Of a stretch of 64,000 nucleotides of DNA, positions 53,006 through 61,362 are shown piece after piece; position 1 is the first letter of the stretch, and each line of letters starts with the position of its first letter. The notes below the pieces were generated by a model that saw only the letters and a program-made list of their open reading frames with translations, searched no databases and was not told where the DNA came from. The DNA comes from Phycisphaerae bacterium (GTDB lineage Bacteria > Planctomycetota > Phycisphaerae > Tepidisphaerales > Tepidisphaeraceae). The translations under genes and the position numbers were made by a program. The stretch is taken from the NCBI GenBank assembly GCA_026004655.1, contig BPJO01000005.1, positions 1-64,000 of the forward strand, written 5' to 3'.

Positions 53006-54280
53006 TCAAGGTAAATTGTCCGGTTTTTGTGCATTCCTGAAGCGTCGGAGTTGTTCTGTCATAAACGGATCATTGGGAAGAATTTTCAGAGCTTTTTCCT
53101 CTAGCGCAATGGCTTGGTCGATCTGGCCGAGACGGAAATGGACCTCTGCTAGCGTATCGAGGAAGGCAGGATTGTCGGGTTCGGCTTCGACCGCTCGTTG
53201 AGCCAGGATCAAGGCTTGCTGCAACTGTCTTCCGGAGCGAGCCAAAAGCCAGGCCAGATCATTGCTGTGGACCGGTTCATCGGGTTTGGCATCCAAGTTT
53301 GACTTCTGTCGGTCGTACACTTTTTGAAAATAGTCATCGACCTTGGCTTGGTCGACCGTTTTTTCAAGAACGGGGAGCACGTCCAGAAAGATCTCCATCT
53401 CGTCGGAGGAGGATTCCAGGATCTGCTGAGCGATTTTTTGTCGAGCAGGTTCATCCTGTCGAGAATCGGCATCTTTGAAACGATGCCAGAGAATTCGATG
53501 GTGGATTTGAACTTCCTGAGCCTGTTCAGGGACGTTGTTTTGCTGGAGGATCAAACCTTCGTTTCTTGCGAGGGTTTGAAACTGTTCCAGCCATTCCGCG
53601 GCTTGGGCATGCAGTTGAGCCTGTGCTGCGAGGTTATAAAACGGGATGATCATCCAAGCGTTCATATCCCCGGACTGCTCTTTTGCGTGATTCATCGCGT
53701 AGAGCAACCATTGACGCGCCTGAGGTTGTCGGGTTAACAAAGCGAATCGACCAGCAATCAGTGTAACAGGTCCGCTGGATCGGACCGGATCGATCTTGTG
53801 TATTGCCTCACGCCAGCTGGGAGAATCCGAGACCGGTCCCGACAAGGCCACCTGCCACGCCACTTCCGAGGATGTTTCGGTATTCAAGACCCTTAAACAG
53901 GCACTGACCGCGTCAGGGACGGTATCGGCTTGGTTGAGCAGATGGTGGAGTCGTTCGATACGTTCTGACGCTCTGGCTAACCCGTAGTTTTGCAGAACCC
54001 CGACCACGATTTCGGAGTCACCCGGGAGAGTCCAGGGCAAACGGGCCAAAAGAGAAGACGCTGCTGATGCCACCGCAGGACGCGGAGAACGACCGGCCTG
54101 GGTCAGTTTTTCCCTGGCAGCTTCCCCCAGGCGTAAAAGTTCCTCCGAAGCCTGTTGGCGTACCACCGGGTCGGGATGGGCCAATTGATCGATCAGGGAA
54201 TCAATGGGATCTTCGGAACTGATTCCCCACGCGACTGCCCACACACAGGATAGGATAATTGCTGGCAGTAGCTTTGGCAT
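53006..54280 (-). CDS. exported HEAT/TPR-repeat protein
   Basis: This 424-residue protein has a signal peptide (KLLPAIILSCVWAVAWG), then a HEAT-like pair (DSLIDQLAHPDPVVRQQASE, LGEAAREKLTQAGRSPRPAV) and a C-terminal TPR unit set (ALILAQRAVEAEPDNPAFLD, TLAEVHFRLGQIDQAIALEE with KALKILPNDP). The middle is helical and repeat-like. Such repeat scaffolds mediate protein contacts in the planctomycete envelope. No catalytic motif is present and the partner is unknown. It is divergent from no gene but preceded by the DUF4870 gene on the same strand after about 100 bases. Confidence 0.8.
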   Translation of the reverse strand: MPKLLPAIILSCVWAVAWGISSEDPIDSLIDQLAHPDPVVRQQASEELLRLGEAAREKLTQAGRSPRPAVASAASSLLARLPWTLPGDSEIVVGVLQNYGLARASERIERLHHLLNQADTVPDAVSACLRVLNTETSSEVAWQVALSGPVSDSPSWREAIHKIDPVRSSGPVTLIAGRFALLTRQPQARQWLLYAMNHAKEQSGDMNAWMIIPFYNLAAQAQLHAQAAEWLEQFQTLARNEGLILQQNNVPEQAQEVQIHHRILWHRFKDADSRQDEPARQKIAQQILESSSDEMEIFLDVLPVLEKTVDQAKVDDYFQKVYDRQKSNLDAKPDEPVHSNDLAWLLARSGRQLQQALILAQRAVEAEPDNPAFLDTLAEVHFRLGQIDQAIALEEKALKILPNDPFMTEQLRRFRNAQKPDNLP

Positions 54281-54378
54281 GGAGTCATCGTAGTTGGCTA
54301 CCCGGTGTAAGCAAAGAAAAATCCCTTGCCAACGACGAGCGTTTTTCGACTCTTCGGACGGGCAGTTCAGGCGAACTG

Positions 54379-54783
54379 TTACTTGATGAATCGAATGCAG
54401 ACCGGATAACGATATCGGATCCCGCTGTTGGCTTTGACAGAGGCAATGATAATGAAGATCAGAGAAGTAATTGCCACCGCGGGAATCAGCAAGATACCGA
54501 TTACAATGATGATCAGAATTGCAGAAACGATCAACGCGAGGATCACGGTAATCTGAAAATTGAGCGATTCCTTTCCTTGGTCATCGACAAACGGAAAATC
54601 ATTTTTCTTGATCAACCAGACGACCAGGGGTCCGATGATGAATCCGAAAGGGATGATGAAACCGGCCAGTGCAGCCAGATGACACAACATGCCCCACAGA
54701 CGGGCGTCTTTGTTTTCTTCAATGTCAGCCGGATTACCGACCGGCGTAGCAAAGGGTGTTGGGTTGGGATTAACTTCGGTCAT
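54379..54783 (-). CDS. DUF4870 (Tic20-like) small membrane protein
   Basis: The ATG at 54783 with AAGGAG ribosome site gives 134 residues. A Pro/Asn-rich hydrophilic leader of about 30 residues precedes LWGMLCHLAALAGFIIPFGF, IIGPLVVWLIKKNDFPFVDD, then QGKESLNFQITVILALIVSA and a last helix pair. The HLAAL...IGPLVVWLIKK...FVD...KE-x-LNFQ pattern defines DUF4870 proteins, widely distributed with unknown function. The longer track start lacks a ribosome site. Confidence 0.9.
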   Translation of the reverse strand: MTEVNPNPTPFATPVGNPADIEENKDARLWGMLCHLAALAGFIIPFGFIIGPLVVWLIKKNDFPFVDDQGKESLNFQITVILALIVSAILIIIVIGILLIPAVAITSLIFIIIASVKANSGIRYRYPVCIRFIK

Positions 54784-54858
54784 ATTTGACTCCTTCCAGA
54801 GAATAAAATGGTCGACATCGACCCGTGAATGATCACTATCCACTTTTTTGGGAAGGGA

Positions 54859-55488
54859 TCAATCCTCATTTTCGGATTTATTCCTCAGGAGTCGGGTTTT
54901 CAGCCAGTTCCGTCGCCATTCTGGCATCTGTTCCGGGGTTAAATCTTTCCACAATCCTCGTTGTTTTCTTCGGGCCTCGGCTTCGGCTTGGCCCATTCGG
55001 CTGGAGAGGTATCCTGTTTGTCGGCGATCGACATACGCGTACCCATAGTGCACCAACGAAAGATTGATGCACTCATTGTCGTTCAGATAGACATACGCGA
55101 TAAGACGTCCGTCGGGATCGCGTCTTTGAGTGCCTTCAAAGCGGAGTACCACTTTTTTCCCATCGATCCGCTGGTGGAGGTATTGTTTGGCTTGCGAGGC
55201 AAAGTGAGCAGGTGGTTGACCGGCAGGGGATAGTTCCGGAGCATCAATTCCCTTGAGACTGACTTCTTCAAGTCGATGGTCGGGTGTCCGGATACGAACC
55301 CGATCGCCGTGCAGTACCTGATCGACGATCACGTATTGTCCTTGGAGTTCGGAAGCATAATCCCGGTGACGGGCGTGGCTGTAAAATCCTGCGACCGTCA
55401 ATAAAAGCCCGATGACCACCAAACCCAACCGACGCTGACGGTAGCGACGGACAATGACCGAAGGATTCGCCCGGTAGGCAGTCACCAC
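54859..55488 (-). CDS. thermonuclease-like (SNase) membrane-anchored protein
   Basis: After a basic N-terminus and one membrane anchor (LGLVVIGLLLTVAGFYSHA), a staphylococcal-nuclease domain follows: QGQYVIVDQVLHGDRVRIRT with the metal Asp, VSLKGIDAPELSPAGQPPAH with the second Asp region, and GTQRRDPDGRLIAYVYLNDN; C-terminally LVHYGYAYVDRRQTGYLSSR. Catalytic Arg/Glu can be matched to the RFEGTQRR area (Glu present). It probably acts as an envelope nuclease. The start is a GTG at 55488, which overlaps the IspD-like gene stop by 7 bases. 209 residues. Confidence 0.87.
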   Translation of the reverse strand: MVTAYRANPSVIVRRYRQRRLGLVVIGLLLTVAGFYSHARHRDYASELQGQYVIVDQVLHGDRVRIRTPDHRLEEVSLKGIDAPELSPAGQPPAHFASQAKQYLHQRIDGKKVVLRFEGTQRRDPDGRLIAYVYLNDNECINLSLVHYGYAYVDRRQTGYLSSRMGQAEAEARRKQRGLWKDLTPEQMPEWRRNWLKTRLLRNKSENED

Positions 55489-56186
55489 TGAGCTTCCTCA
55501 AAGGGATTGGTAGGCGCTTTGACCTTGGGTTTGGGTAGCAAACCGAGCATCGCTTTGGCGAAACCTGTATCGACCGTCCCGACGCGCACGTTCAGTCTCG
55601 AACCCTCGATCAAATTGATCGGCGAGGGGAAACGCCCGTCCGCTACAGCCCGATCCAGACCCTCACGGGTAAAGAGTACGGGTGTTAGCAACGATACGAC
55701 AGATTGATCTTGAGTCCATCCGGTCCCGGGCAGTTGGTCGGCTTTGAAGATCGGCCCCGGTGACCGACAAGCCAACGCGATCACCTCTTTTTTGCCCTTC
55801 ATTCCCAGAATCGCATCCAAATCCGTGTAAGGCACCACAGGACGGGCACCGTCGTGCACCAAAACGTGTTTGATTTCTGGGGGCAACGCCTTCTGGGCTT
55901 CGGCTAACTGAGACCACCAGGTGTCGCCTCCTGTCACCAGCTTGATCCCCATGAACATCAGATGACTGCTTAGTTTTCTTTTGACTTCGTCAGCCTGTTT
56001 CGGGTCGATCACCACCAGGGTTTTGAAAACTCCCTCCCGATTGGAAAACATTTCCATGCAACGAAGAACACTCTCCCGTCCGTCCACTTTGATCATGGCG
56101 CCGGGCGGGTCATCCACGGTCGGCGGGGCGGTCAGAATCACAACACCAAGATCACTCACCAAAACCTCCTGGCTTTTTTTGAGCAT
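55482..56186 (-). CDS. IspD-like cytidylyltransferase with a degenerate nucleotide loop
   Basis: The protein of 234 residues resembles IspD (2-C-methyl-D-erythritol 4-phosphate cytidylyltransferase): EIKHVLVHDGARPVVPYTDL is the classic central motif, and LVVIDPKQADEVKRKL and SVVSLLTPVLFTREGLDRAV fit the fold. However, the N-terminal CTP loop (normally A-A-G-x-G-x-R with a following Lys) is replaced by VVILTAPPTVDDPPGAMIKV, and the C-terminal N-I-K-x-T is RLNVRV. It may be inactive, or act on another substrate, or be the only IspD of the lineage. The ATG at 56186 replaces the TTG of the track. It is coupled to the SNase gene by a 7-base overlap. Confidence 0.72.
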   Translation of the reverse strand: MLKKSQEVLVSDLGVVILTAPPTVDDPPGAMIKVDGRESVLRCMEMFSNREGVFKTLVVIDPKQADEVKRKLSSHLMFMGIKLVTGGDTWWSQLAEAQKALPPEIKHVLVHDGARPVVPYTDLDAILGMKGKKEVIALACRSPGPIFKADQLPGTGWTQDQSVVSLLTPVLFTREGLDRAVADGRFPSPINLIEGSRLNVRVGTVDTGFAKAMLGLLPKPKVKAPTNPFEEAQW

Positions 56187-56237
56187 TTTACGGAATCCGC
56201 GGAATGTCAAGTAAAATACCCGGTCGGATCGTCTGCG

Positions 56238-57075
56238 TCATCCCATTCGCATCAGTGACAATATGCTGTCAGTCACCAGGTAGATTCCCATGACAAAAAC
56301 CGCGACATAGACAAACCGAAAAAAACTTTGATCGGTCAGTTTCCGGATCAGAACAAACCCGCATCCTGCGCCTAGAAACACCAGGGGCGCAAGCATCCCG
56401 GCCTGTTTCCAGTTGACCGCGTCGAATTGTCCGACCCCATAATAGAACGGGATCTTGCTCGAGTTGGCCAGAAAGAAAAAAAACGGCTGTCGTTCCGACG
56501 AATACCCGACGTTCTAGTCGCAAAGGCAGCAAATAGGCTGCCATGATCGGACCGGCTGCGTGGGCGAGTGTGGTGCTGATACCGATAAACAGTCCGGTCA
56601 CCCACGAACGCGACGGTTCGGACATCAATCTCTGTTGGATCCCCTTGTACGTCCGCCACCAATGCAAGCTCACTAAAAAGATCGACTCCAGCCCGATCTC
56701 CAGACGCATCAACACCCCGACAAGATGGGCGCTTTGCTGATGAATTGTCAGAAGTAAAAGTGATCCGATACCGATCCCGATTCCCGTCGGCCAGAGCAGG
56801 GGACGTATGTACGAAAAATCATAAATCCGACGATATTGGGCTACTGCAATCAGGTCCCCCAGAATCAACAGGGGCAAAAGCAGTCCTAGTGCTGCTTCTG
56901 CGCCCATCGGTGTGTGTCCCAGTGCGATGGCGGTCATCGGTACCACAATCAGACCCATACCCGCGCCGAGGCCTGATTTGGTCAAACCGATGAGAAAAAC
57001 CGACAGGCAAATGATCAGCCAAGGAATCATACGTCCGTACCAAAGGCTGATCACCAGTCCAACGGGCTTTGCCAT
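56238..57075 (-). CDS. TauE/SafE-family membrane transporter (one frameshift)
   Basis: TauE/SafE proteins export or import small anions such as sulfite, sulfoacetate or related organosulfur compounds. The first part (PWLIICLSVFLIGLTKSGLG, GMGLIVVPMTAIALG, and later FIGISTTLAHAAGPIMAAYL) has the family pattern. At 56476-56483 the plus strand has A8; removing one base restores VFFFLANSSKIPFYYGVGQF, QAGMLAPLVFLGAGCGFVLI and SFFRFVYVAVFVMGIYLVTD, ending at the TGA at 56238. About 279 residues (263 from the internal ATG at 57030, MIPWLIICLS). The 57075 start overlaps the end of purL by 25 bases. Confidence 0.85.
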
Positions 57076-59891
57076 GCCCGGGTCATTTGATCAATTGACA
57101 ACCTCAACGTGGGTTCTTCACCGGAAAGACAGATCAATTCGGGTTCATTTTGGGTTGTTCCCAGCAGCAGGGTCCGGGCATCGTCTCCGAAAGCCTGTTG
57201 AATCATTTCGATTTCCGTCGATCCGGTCAGTTCCACGACATATCCCCCGGGCTTTTCCTCAAAAGGATCTACCTGCTGGAGGGTCGAGGATTGGATCGCG
57301 AGTCCGATACCCGAACCGATACACATTTCCGCAGCGGAGACGAGGTATCCCCCGTCAGACACGTCATGGATCGCCCGGAACAAACCCTCATCCCGAAGTC
57401 GGGATAAAATGCGGTGCACCCTGGCGAGGGTCGGTAGATCAAAAGCACGGGTAGCCTGAATCACCAACACTCGATCGGAAGGGGCTTTAAAGTCCATGGT
57501 CACCACCCGACCCACGTCCTCGATCGTTCCGATGGCGGAGATCAGGAGGGTGTTGGGGATTTTGATCACCCGGCCGGTCTCGGAATCGGTGAACTGATTG
57601 TGAAGCGAATCTTTTCCCGAAATGAAAGGCACCCCATAAGCCAAGGCGGCATCACGACAGGCTTCGCACGAGCGAACCAGTGTTCCCATGGCGATTTCGT
57701 CGTGGGTGCCCGGCCAGCAAAAGTTGTCGAGGATCGCGAGTCGATCCAGATTCGCACCGACACAGACGGCGTTGCGAAGGGCTTCATCAATGGCTGCGAT
57801 CGACATGAGATACGGATCCGCAATCCCCGGGGCCAGTCCGCAGGACAGGATCACACCCCGGTCCGAACCGAGCTTGGGTCTGAACACCGAGGCGTCACTC
57901 GGTCCGGTCTGTCGGGGTCCGGTCAGGGGTTTGACCACAGATCCGCCTTGAACTTCATGATCGTATTGTCGAATTATCCAATGCTTGGACGCGATATTCG
58001 GGTGCTTTAGTTTATTGAGCAATTCTTGACCGGGGTTCTGTGTAGAAGACGGAATACAAGGGGATGAGTCGTCGGTTTTGATAACGGCTTTTCGGGTTGG
58101 CATGGGAATACCGTCGTGTAAAAATGTCATGGACATTCGTCCGACTTCCGTTCCCTGGTAGGTCAGGATCAGTTCCCGTTGTTCGGTTCCGAAGGTTCCG
58201 ATGACGGTGGCTTCGACGTTTTCACTCCGAGCCAGTTTCAACAGCGGGTCGACGTGTTGAGGGGGCACGCTTAGCACCATTCGCTCCTGAGCTTCGCTGA
58301 TCCAGATTTCGTCGTACTTGAGTCCTTTGTATTTCAAAGGTACTTTTTCGAGCTGAACCCAAGCGCCGACCTCGGCCCCCATTTCTCCGACGGCGCTGGA
58401 TAATCCACCTGCCCCACAATCCGTCAAGGCATTGTAGAGTCCTAGGTCACGGGCTTGCAGGAGCACGTCCATCATCCGTTTTTGTTCGATCGCGTTTCCG
58501 ATCTGCACCGCATGGGAGAACTCGTCCTGGTGTTTATCCGTCAATTCGGCTGAGGAAAAAGTCGCACCATGAATCCCGTCCCTTCCGGTGCGTCCGCCGA
58601 TGACGACGATCGCGTCACCGGGATGGACTTTTTTGGTAATCTTGTCATTCGGGATTAATCCGACACACCCGCAAAAGACTAGCGGATTTCCCACGTAGCG
58701 GTCATCGAAATAGACCGCCCCGTTCACAGTCGGGATGCCCATCCGGTTACCATAATCTCGGACCCCAGCCACTACCTGTTGCAAAATCCGTTTCGGATGA
58801 ATCACACCACGGGGAAGGGGGACGTTTTCCAGGCTTCGGTCCGGATAGGCGACACAGAAAACGTCTGTGTTGGCTACCGGTTTGGCGCCTAGACCTGTTC
58901 CTAACACGTCCCGAATACACCCTCCGATCCCGGTGGCGCTTCCCCCGTACGGCTCGATCGCACTCGGTCGGTTGTGGGTTTCGACTTTGAAGCAGACCGC
59001 GTCCTGGTCGTCAAACCGGATCACCCCGGCATTGTCTTTGAACACGCTCAGACAAAACCCGTCCTGTCGTTGCCTCATCAGTGATTGGGTACTAGCAAAG
59101 ATCGTTTCCTTGATCAGATTGGTGTAAGTCCGCAGGGTTTTTCCGGATTCGTCCAACACATGTACAGCGCTTTTAAGGGTTTTGTGGACGCAATGTTCGG
59201 ACCACGTCTGCGCGAGTGTTTCCAGTTCGATATCGGTTGGTTCCCTTCCTTGCTGACGGAAGTAGTTTTGGATTGCTTGCATCTCGGCTAGGCTCAGGAA
59301 CAGGTGTCCCTGACGCGACAGTGTCTGCAATTGAAGGTCATCCAAATCTCGAATCGGGACGTGCCGCAATCGGAACTCATGCTCGTGGGCATGAGCAAAT
59401 TGTCGGGGAAGATAAGGTTCGTAAAAGACCGACTCCACGACCGGATTCGCAAGACATTGTCGAGCAATGGTTTGCAACTGTTGTGGGGTCAGCGACGCGG
59501 AAAAAAGGTAGGCCCGCCCGGTCCTCACTTGGGTTACGGGTAACCCCATGTCCCGGATCGCCATTTCGGTCGAAGCCGCCACCGGATCCATGACGCCGGG
59601 TTTCAGATGAACTTCGATGCGGCATTTTGACGCATCAGGCGGGACGTCATCCACTACACAGGTCTGTTCAACCACCGGATCGGCCAGGAGTTCGTCTGCG
59701 ATTCGTTGAACCTCTTCCCGCGATGCAGGGGTGTCGATGAAAAACACCCGAAACACACGGGTTTCTCCGGGATCGATTCCGATTTGCTGGATCTGAGACC
59801 GGACCGTTGACGACTGAGGGTCGGCAGTGGAAGAACGGCAGTGCGTCCATACGTCGATTCGATAAACCATAAACGGATTGTAAGCATCCAT
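57051..59891 (-). CDS. purL: phosphoribosylformylglycinamidine synthase, PurL with two fused PurS-like domains
   Basis: PurL converts FGAR to FGAM in purine synthesis. Residues about 8-90 and 90-175 are tandem PurS-like units: both have a leading strand, the DPxx motif (DPQSSTVRSQIQQIGI and KPGVMDPVAASTEMAIRDMG), and end in ADELLADPVVE / ARQCLANPVVE. From about residue 220 the catalytic part begins: ELETLAQTWSEHCVHKTLKS, FKVETHNRPSAIEPYGGSAT, GGRTGRDGIHGATFSSAELT, ALTDCGAGGLSSAVGEMGAE and, in the second half, GVPFISGKDSLHNQF. No glutaminase domain is present, so a separate PurQ must supply ammonia. At 946 residues it is intermediate between small PurL and the large PurL. An internal ATG seven codons downstream is an alternative start. 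Confidence 0.95.
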   Translation of the reverse strand: MDAYNPFMVYRIDVWTHCRSSTADPQSSTVRSQIQQIGIDPGETRVFRVFFIDTPASREEVQRIADELLADPVVEQTCVVDDVPPDASKCRIEVHLKPGVMDPVAASTEMAIRDMGLPVTQVRTGRAYLFSASLTPQQLQTIARQCLANPVVESVFYEPYLPRQFAHAHEHEFRLRHVPIRDLDDLQLQTLSRQGHLFLSLAEMQAIQNYFRQQGREPTDIELETLAQTWSEHCVHKTLKSAVHVLDESGKTLRTYTNLIKETIFASTQSLMRQRQDGFCLSVFKDNAGVIRFDDQDAVCFKVETHNRPSAIEPYGGSATGIGGCIRDVLGTGLGAKPVANTDVFCVAYPDRSLENVPLPRGVIHPKRILQQVVAGVRDYGNRMGIPTVNGAVYFDDRYVGNPLVFCGCVGLIPNDKITKKVHPGDAIVVIGGRTGRDGIHGATFSSAELTDKHQDEFSHAVQIGNAIEQKRMMDVLLQARDLGLYNALTDCGAGGLSSAVGEMGAEVGAWVQLEKVPLKYKGLKYDEIWISEAQERMVLSVPPQHVDPLLKLARSENVEATVIGTFGTEQRELILTYQGTEVGRMSMTFLHDGIPMPTRKAVIKTDDSSPCIPSSTQNPGQELLNKLKHPNIASKHWIIRQYDHEVQGGSVVKPLTGPRQTGPSDASVFRPKLGSDRGVILSCGLAPGIADPYLMSIAAIDEALRNAVCVGANLDRLAILDNFCWPGTHDEIAMGTLVRSCEACRDAALAYGVPFISGKDSLHNQFTDSETGRVIKIPNTLLISAIGTIEDVGRVVTMDFKAPSDRVLVIQATRAFDLPTLARVHRILSRLRDEGLFRAIHDVSDGGYLVSAAEMCIGSGIGLAIQSSTLQQVDPFEEKPGGYVVELTGSTEIEMIQQAFGDDARTLLLGTTQNEPELICLSGEEPTLRLSIDQMTRAWQSPLDW

Positions 59892-59962
59892 CGGACGGGG
59901 GAAAGTGCCGCGGAATCAATCTGCAAAGGTCGGTCGATTGAGGACCACAGGCCGGACCGTAT

Positions 59963-61321
59963 TCATTGAACATTCTGTTTGGAAGCCCATTCCCTCCAGA
60001 CTTCGGCAAACTCCGCGTACCCCACGTTGTAATGTTTTTGCAGGGCTTTTTCCGGTTCCATTCCGTCTTTGATGTCGTCAATCAGGTTAATGAACTTTTT
60101 TCGACTAGTTTTGATCAGGAGTTCGACCATCGTCTGCATGACCGGATACCACTGTCCGTTGGGCATGACTTGGTCATCGAACAGGGGCATGACATTCACC
60201 CGGTTTTGTGCAAGCAGTTTAGCGGTACGGTATTTTTCGGGATAAGGGAAAACGCTTGACGCGATCACTTCCGCGATGCCCTCGTTCAACCACCGGGGGA
60301 TAAACTCGTTGGTACGGTACCGGGCTAAAAAGGCATGGGTAAACTCGTGGACGAGGACATACCCCCAAAGTCGCTCGGCTTGTTGGATGTCAGTCGATCC
60401 GGTCAGTGATCCGTCCGGTTTCCACATGACCAGGTGTCCCTGACCGTCATCGTGTCCTCGGTAATATCCTGCCACCTGACGTGAAACCGGAAACGTATCG
60501 ACCGTCTGAGCAAAACGGGAAAAGTCGCTGAATCGTACGAACATATAAACAGGCAGCTTCCCGACAAAAATATTGTCTTTGGGAGACATGTCGAACTGTC
60601 GGCTGACGACCCGGTAGGATTGTTCCAGATTTTTACGAAGAAAGTCGTGTTCACGCGGGTCCCAGTCCGTAAAGACGATGAAATGATCGGTTTCGAACTC
60701 GGTCAGATTCAGCCCAAGTCGTTGTTCGATCTGTTGTTGCTGGTCGCGGATGCGTTTCATGGCAGCTGCGACCTGTTCCGGAGTGGCGGGCGTGTAGTTG
60801 ACCCGTTCAACTTTTTGTCCTTTTTTCCGTCCGGGTTGAGCAACCGGAGAGGGATCTGCTTCATTTCGAATCAATTCGTCTTTCGGTTTCGTTGTCGGAG
60901 CATGATCGACCGATGTCGGGGCTGATCCTGCGAGGATGTTGTCGGCTTGGTTTTTGAGTTCTGGATCGAGCTTCACCGCCTGTTGAAGTGCGAACTTCGC
61001 CTGCTCACGGGCGCCCAGTTTCCAACCCCATTCGCCGAGCTGTAACCATTGATCAGCACTGGACTTATCGATCAATCTCTGACGCAATACGAACGCGCTG
61101 GTTGGTGTGATTTCGGACCACGGAAGGATCCGGTCTTCCTGACCGATTCTCAACGCAAACTGTTCCTGATCGTACCAGAGCAACTGACCACGGAGTTTGG
61201 TGGGACGTGTTCCTGTAGCAGGGAAGAAAACCTCCGCATACAACGGTTTTTCCACCGTCACCGGTTCGGCAAAACACAGGTTGCATAAAACAAAAATGAT
61301 CCCGAAACCGATATGACGCAT
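59963..61321 (-). CDS. exported gluzincin-like peptidase (HEFTH) protein
   Basis: The 452-residue protein has a signal peptide (HIGFGIIFVLCNLCFA), an N-terminal domain of about 110 residues, a charged linker, then a peptidase-like domain with ERLWGYVLVHEFTHAFLARY (H-E-x-x-H near residue 345) and IPRWLNEGIAEVIASSVFPY, where the second Glu would be the third zinc ligand (gluzincin pattern). A TPR-like piece (ALQQAVKLDPELKN) is also present. This resembles DUF1570-type peptidases common in planctomycetes. It should be periplasmic or secreted. The divergent gene at 61363 starts only 42 bases away. Confidence 0.82.
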   Translation of the reverse strand: MRHIGFGIIFVLCNLCFAEPVTVEKPLYAEVFFPATGTRPTKLRGQLLWYDQEQFALRIGQEDRILPWSEITPTSAFVLRQRLIDKSSADQWLQLGEWGWKLGAREQAKFALQQAVKLDPELKNQADNILAGSAPTSVDHAPTTKPKDELIRNEADPSPVAQPGRKKGQKVERVNYTPATPEQVAAAMKRIRDQQQQIEQRLGLNLTEFETDHFIVFTDWDPREHDFLRKNLEQSYRVVSRQFDMSPKDNIFVGKLPVYMFVRFSDFSRFAQTVDTFPVSRQVAGYYRGHDDGQGHLVMWKPDGSLTGSTDIQQAERLWGYVLVHEFTHAFLARYRTNEFIPRWLNEGIAEVIASSVFPYPEKYRTAKLLAQNRVNVMPLFDDQVMPNGQWYPVMQTMVELLIKTSRKKFINLIDDIKDGMEPEKALQKHYNVGYAEFAEVWREWASKQNVQ

Positions 61322-61362
61322 GGATTGTTCCCGTTAACTAAGAGTACATTACCCCCCGACGG

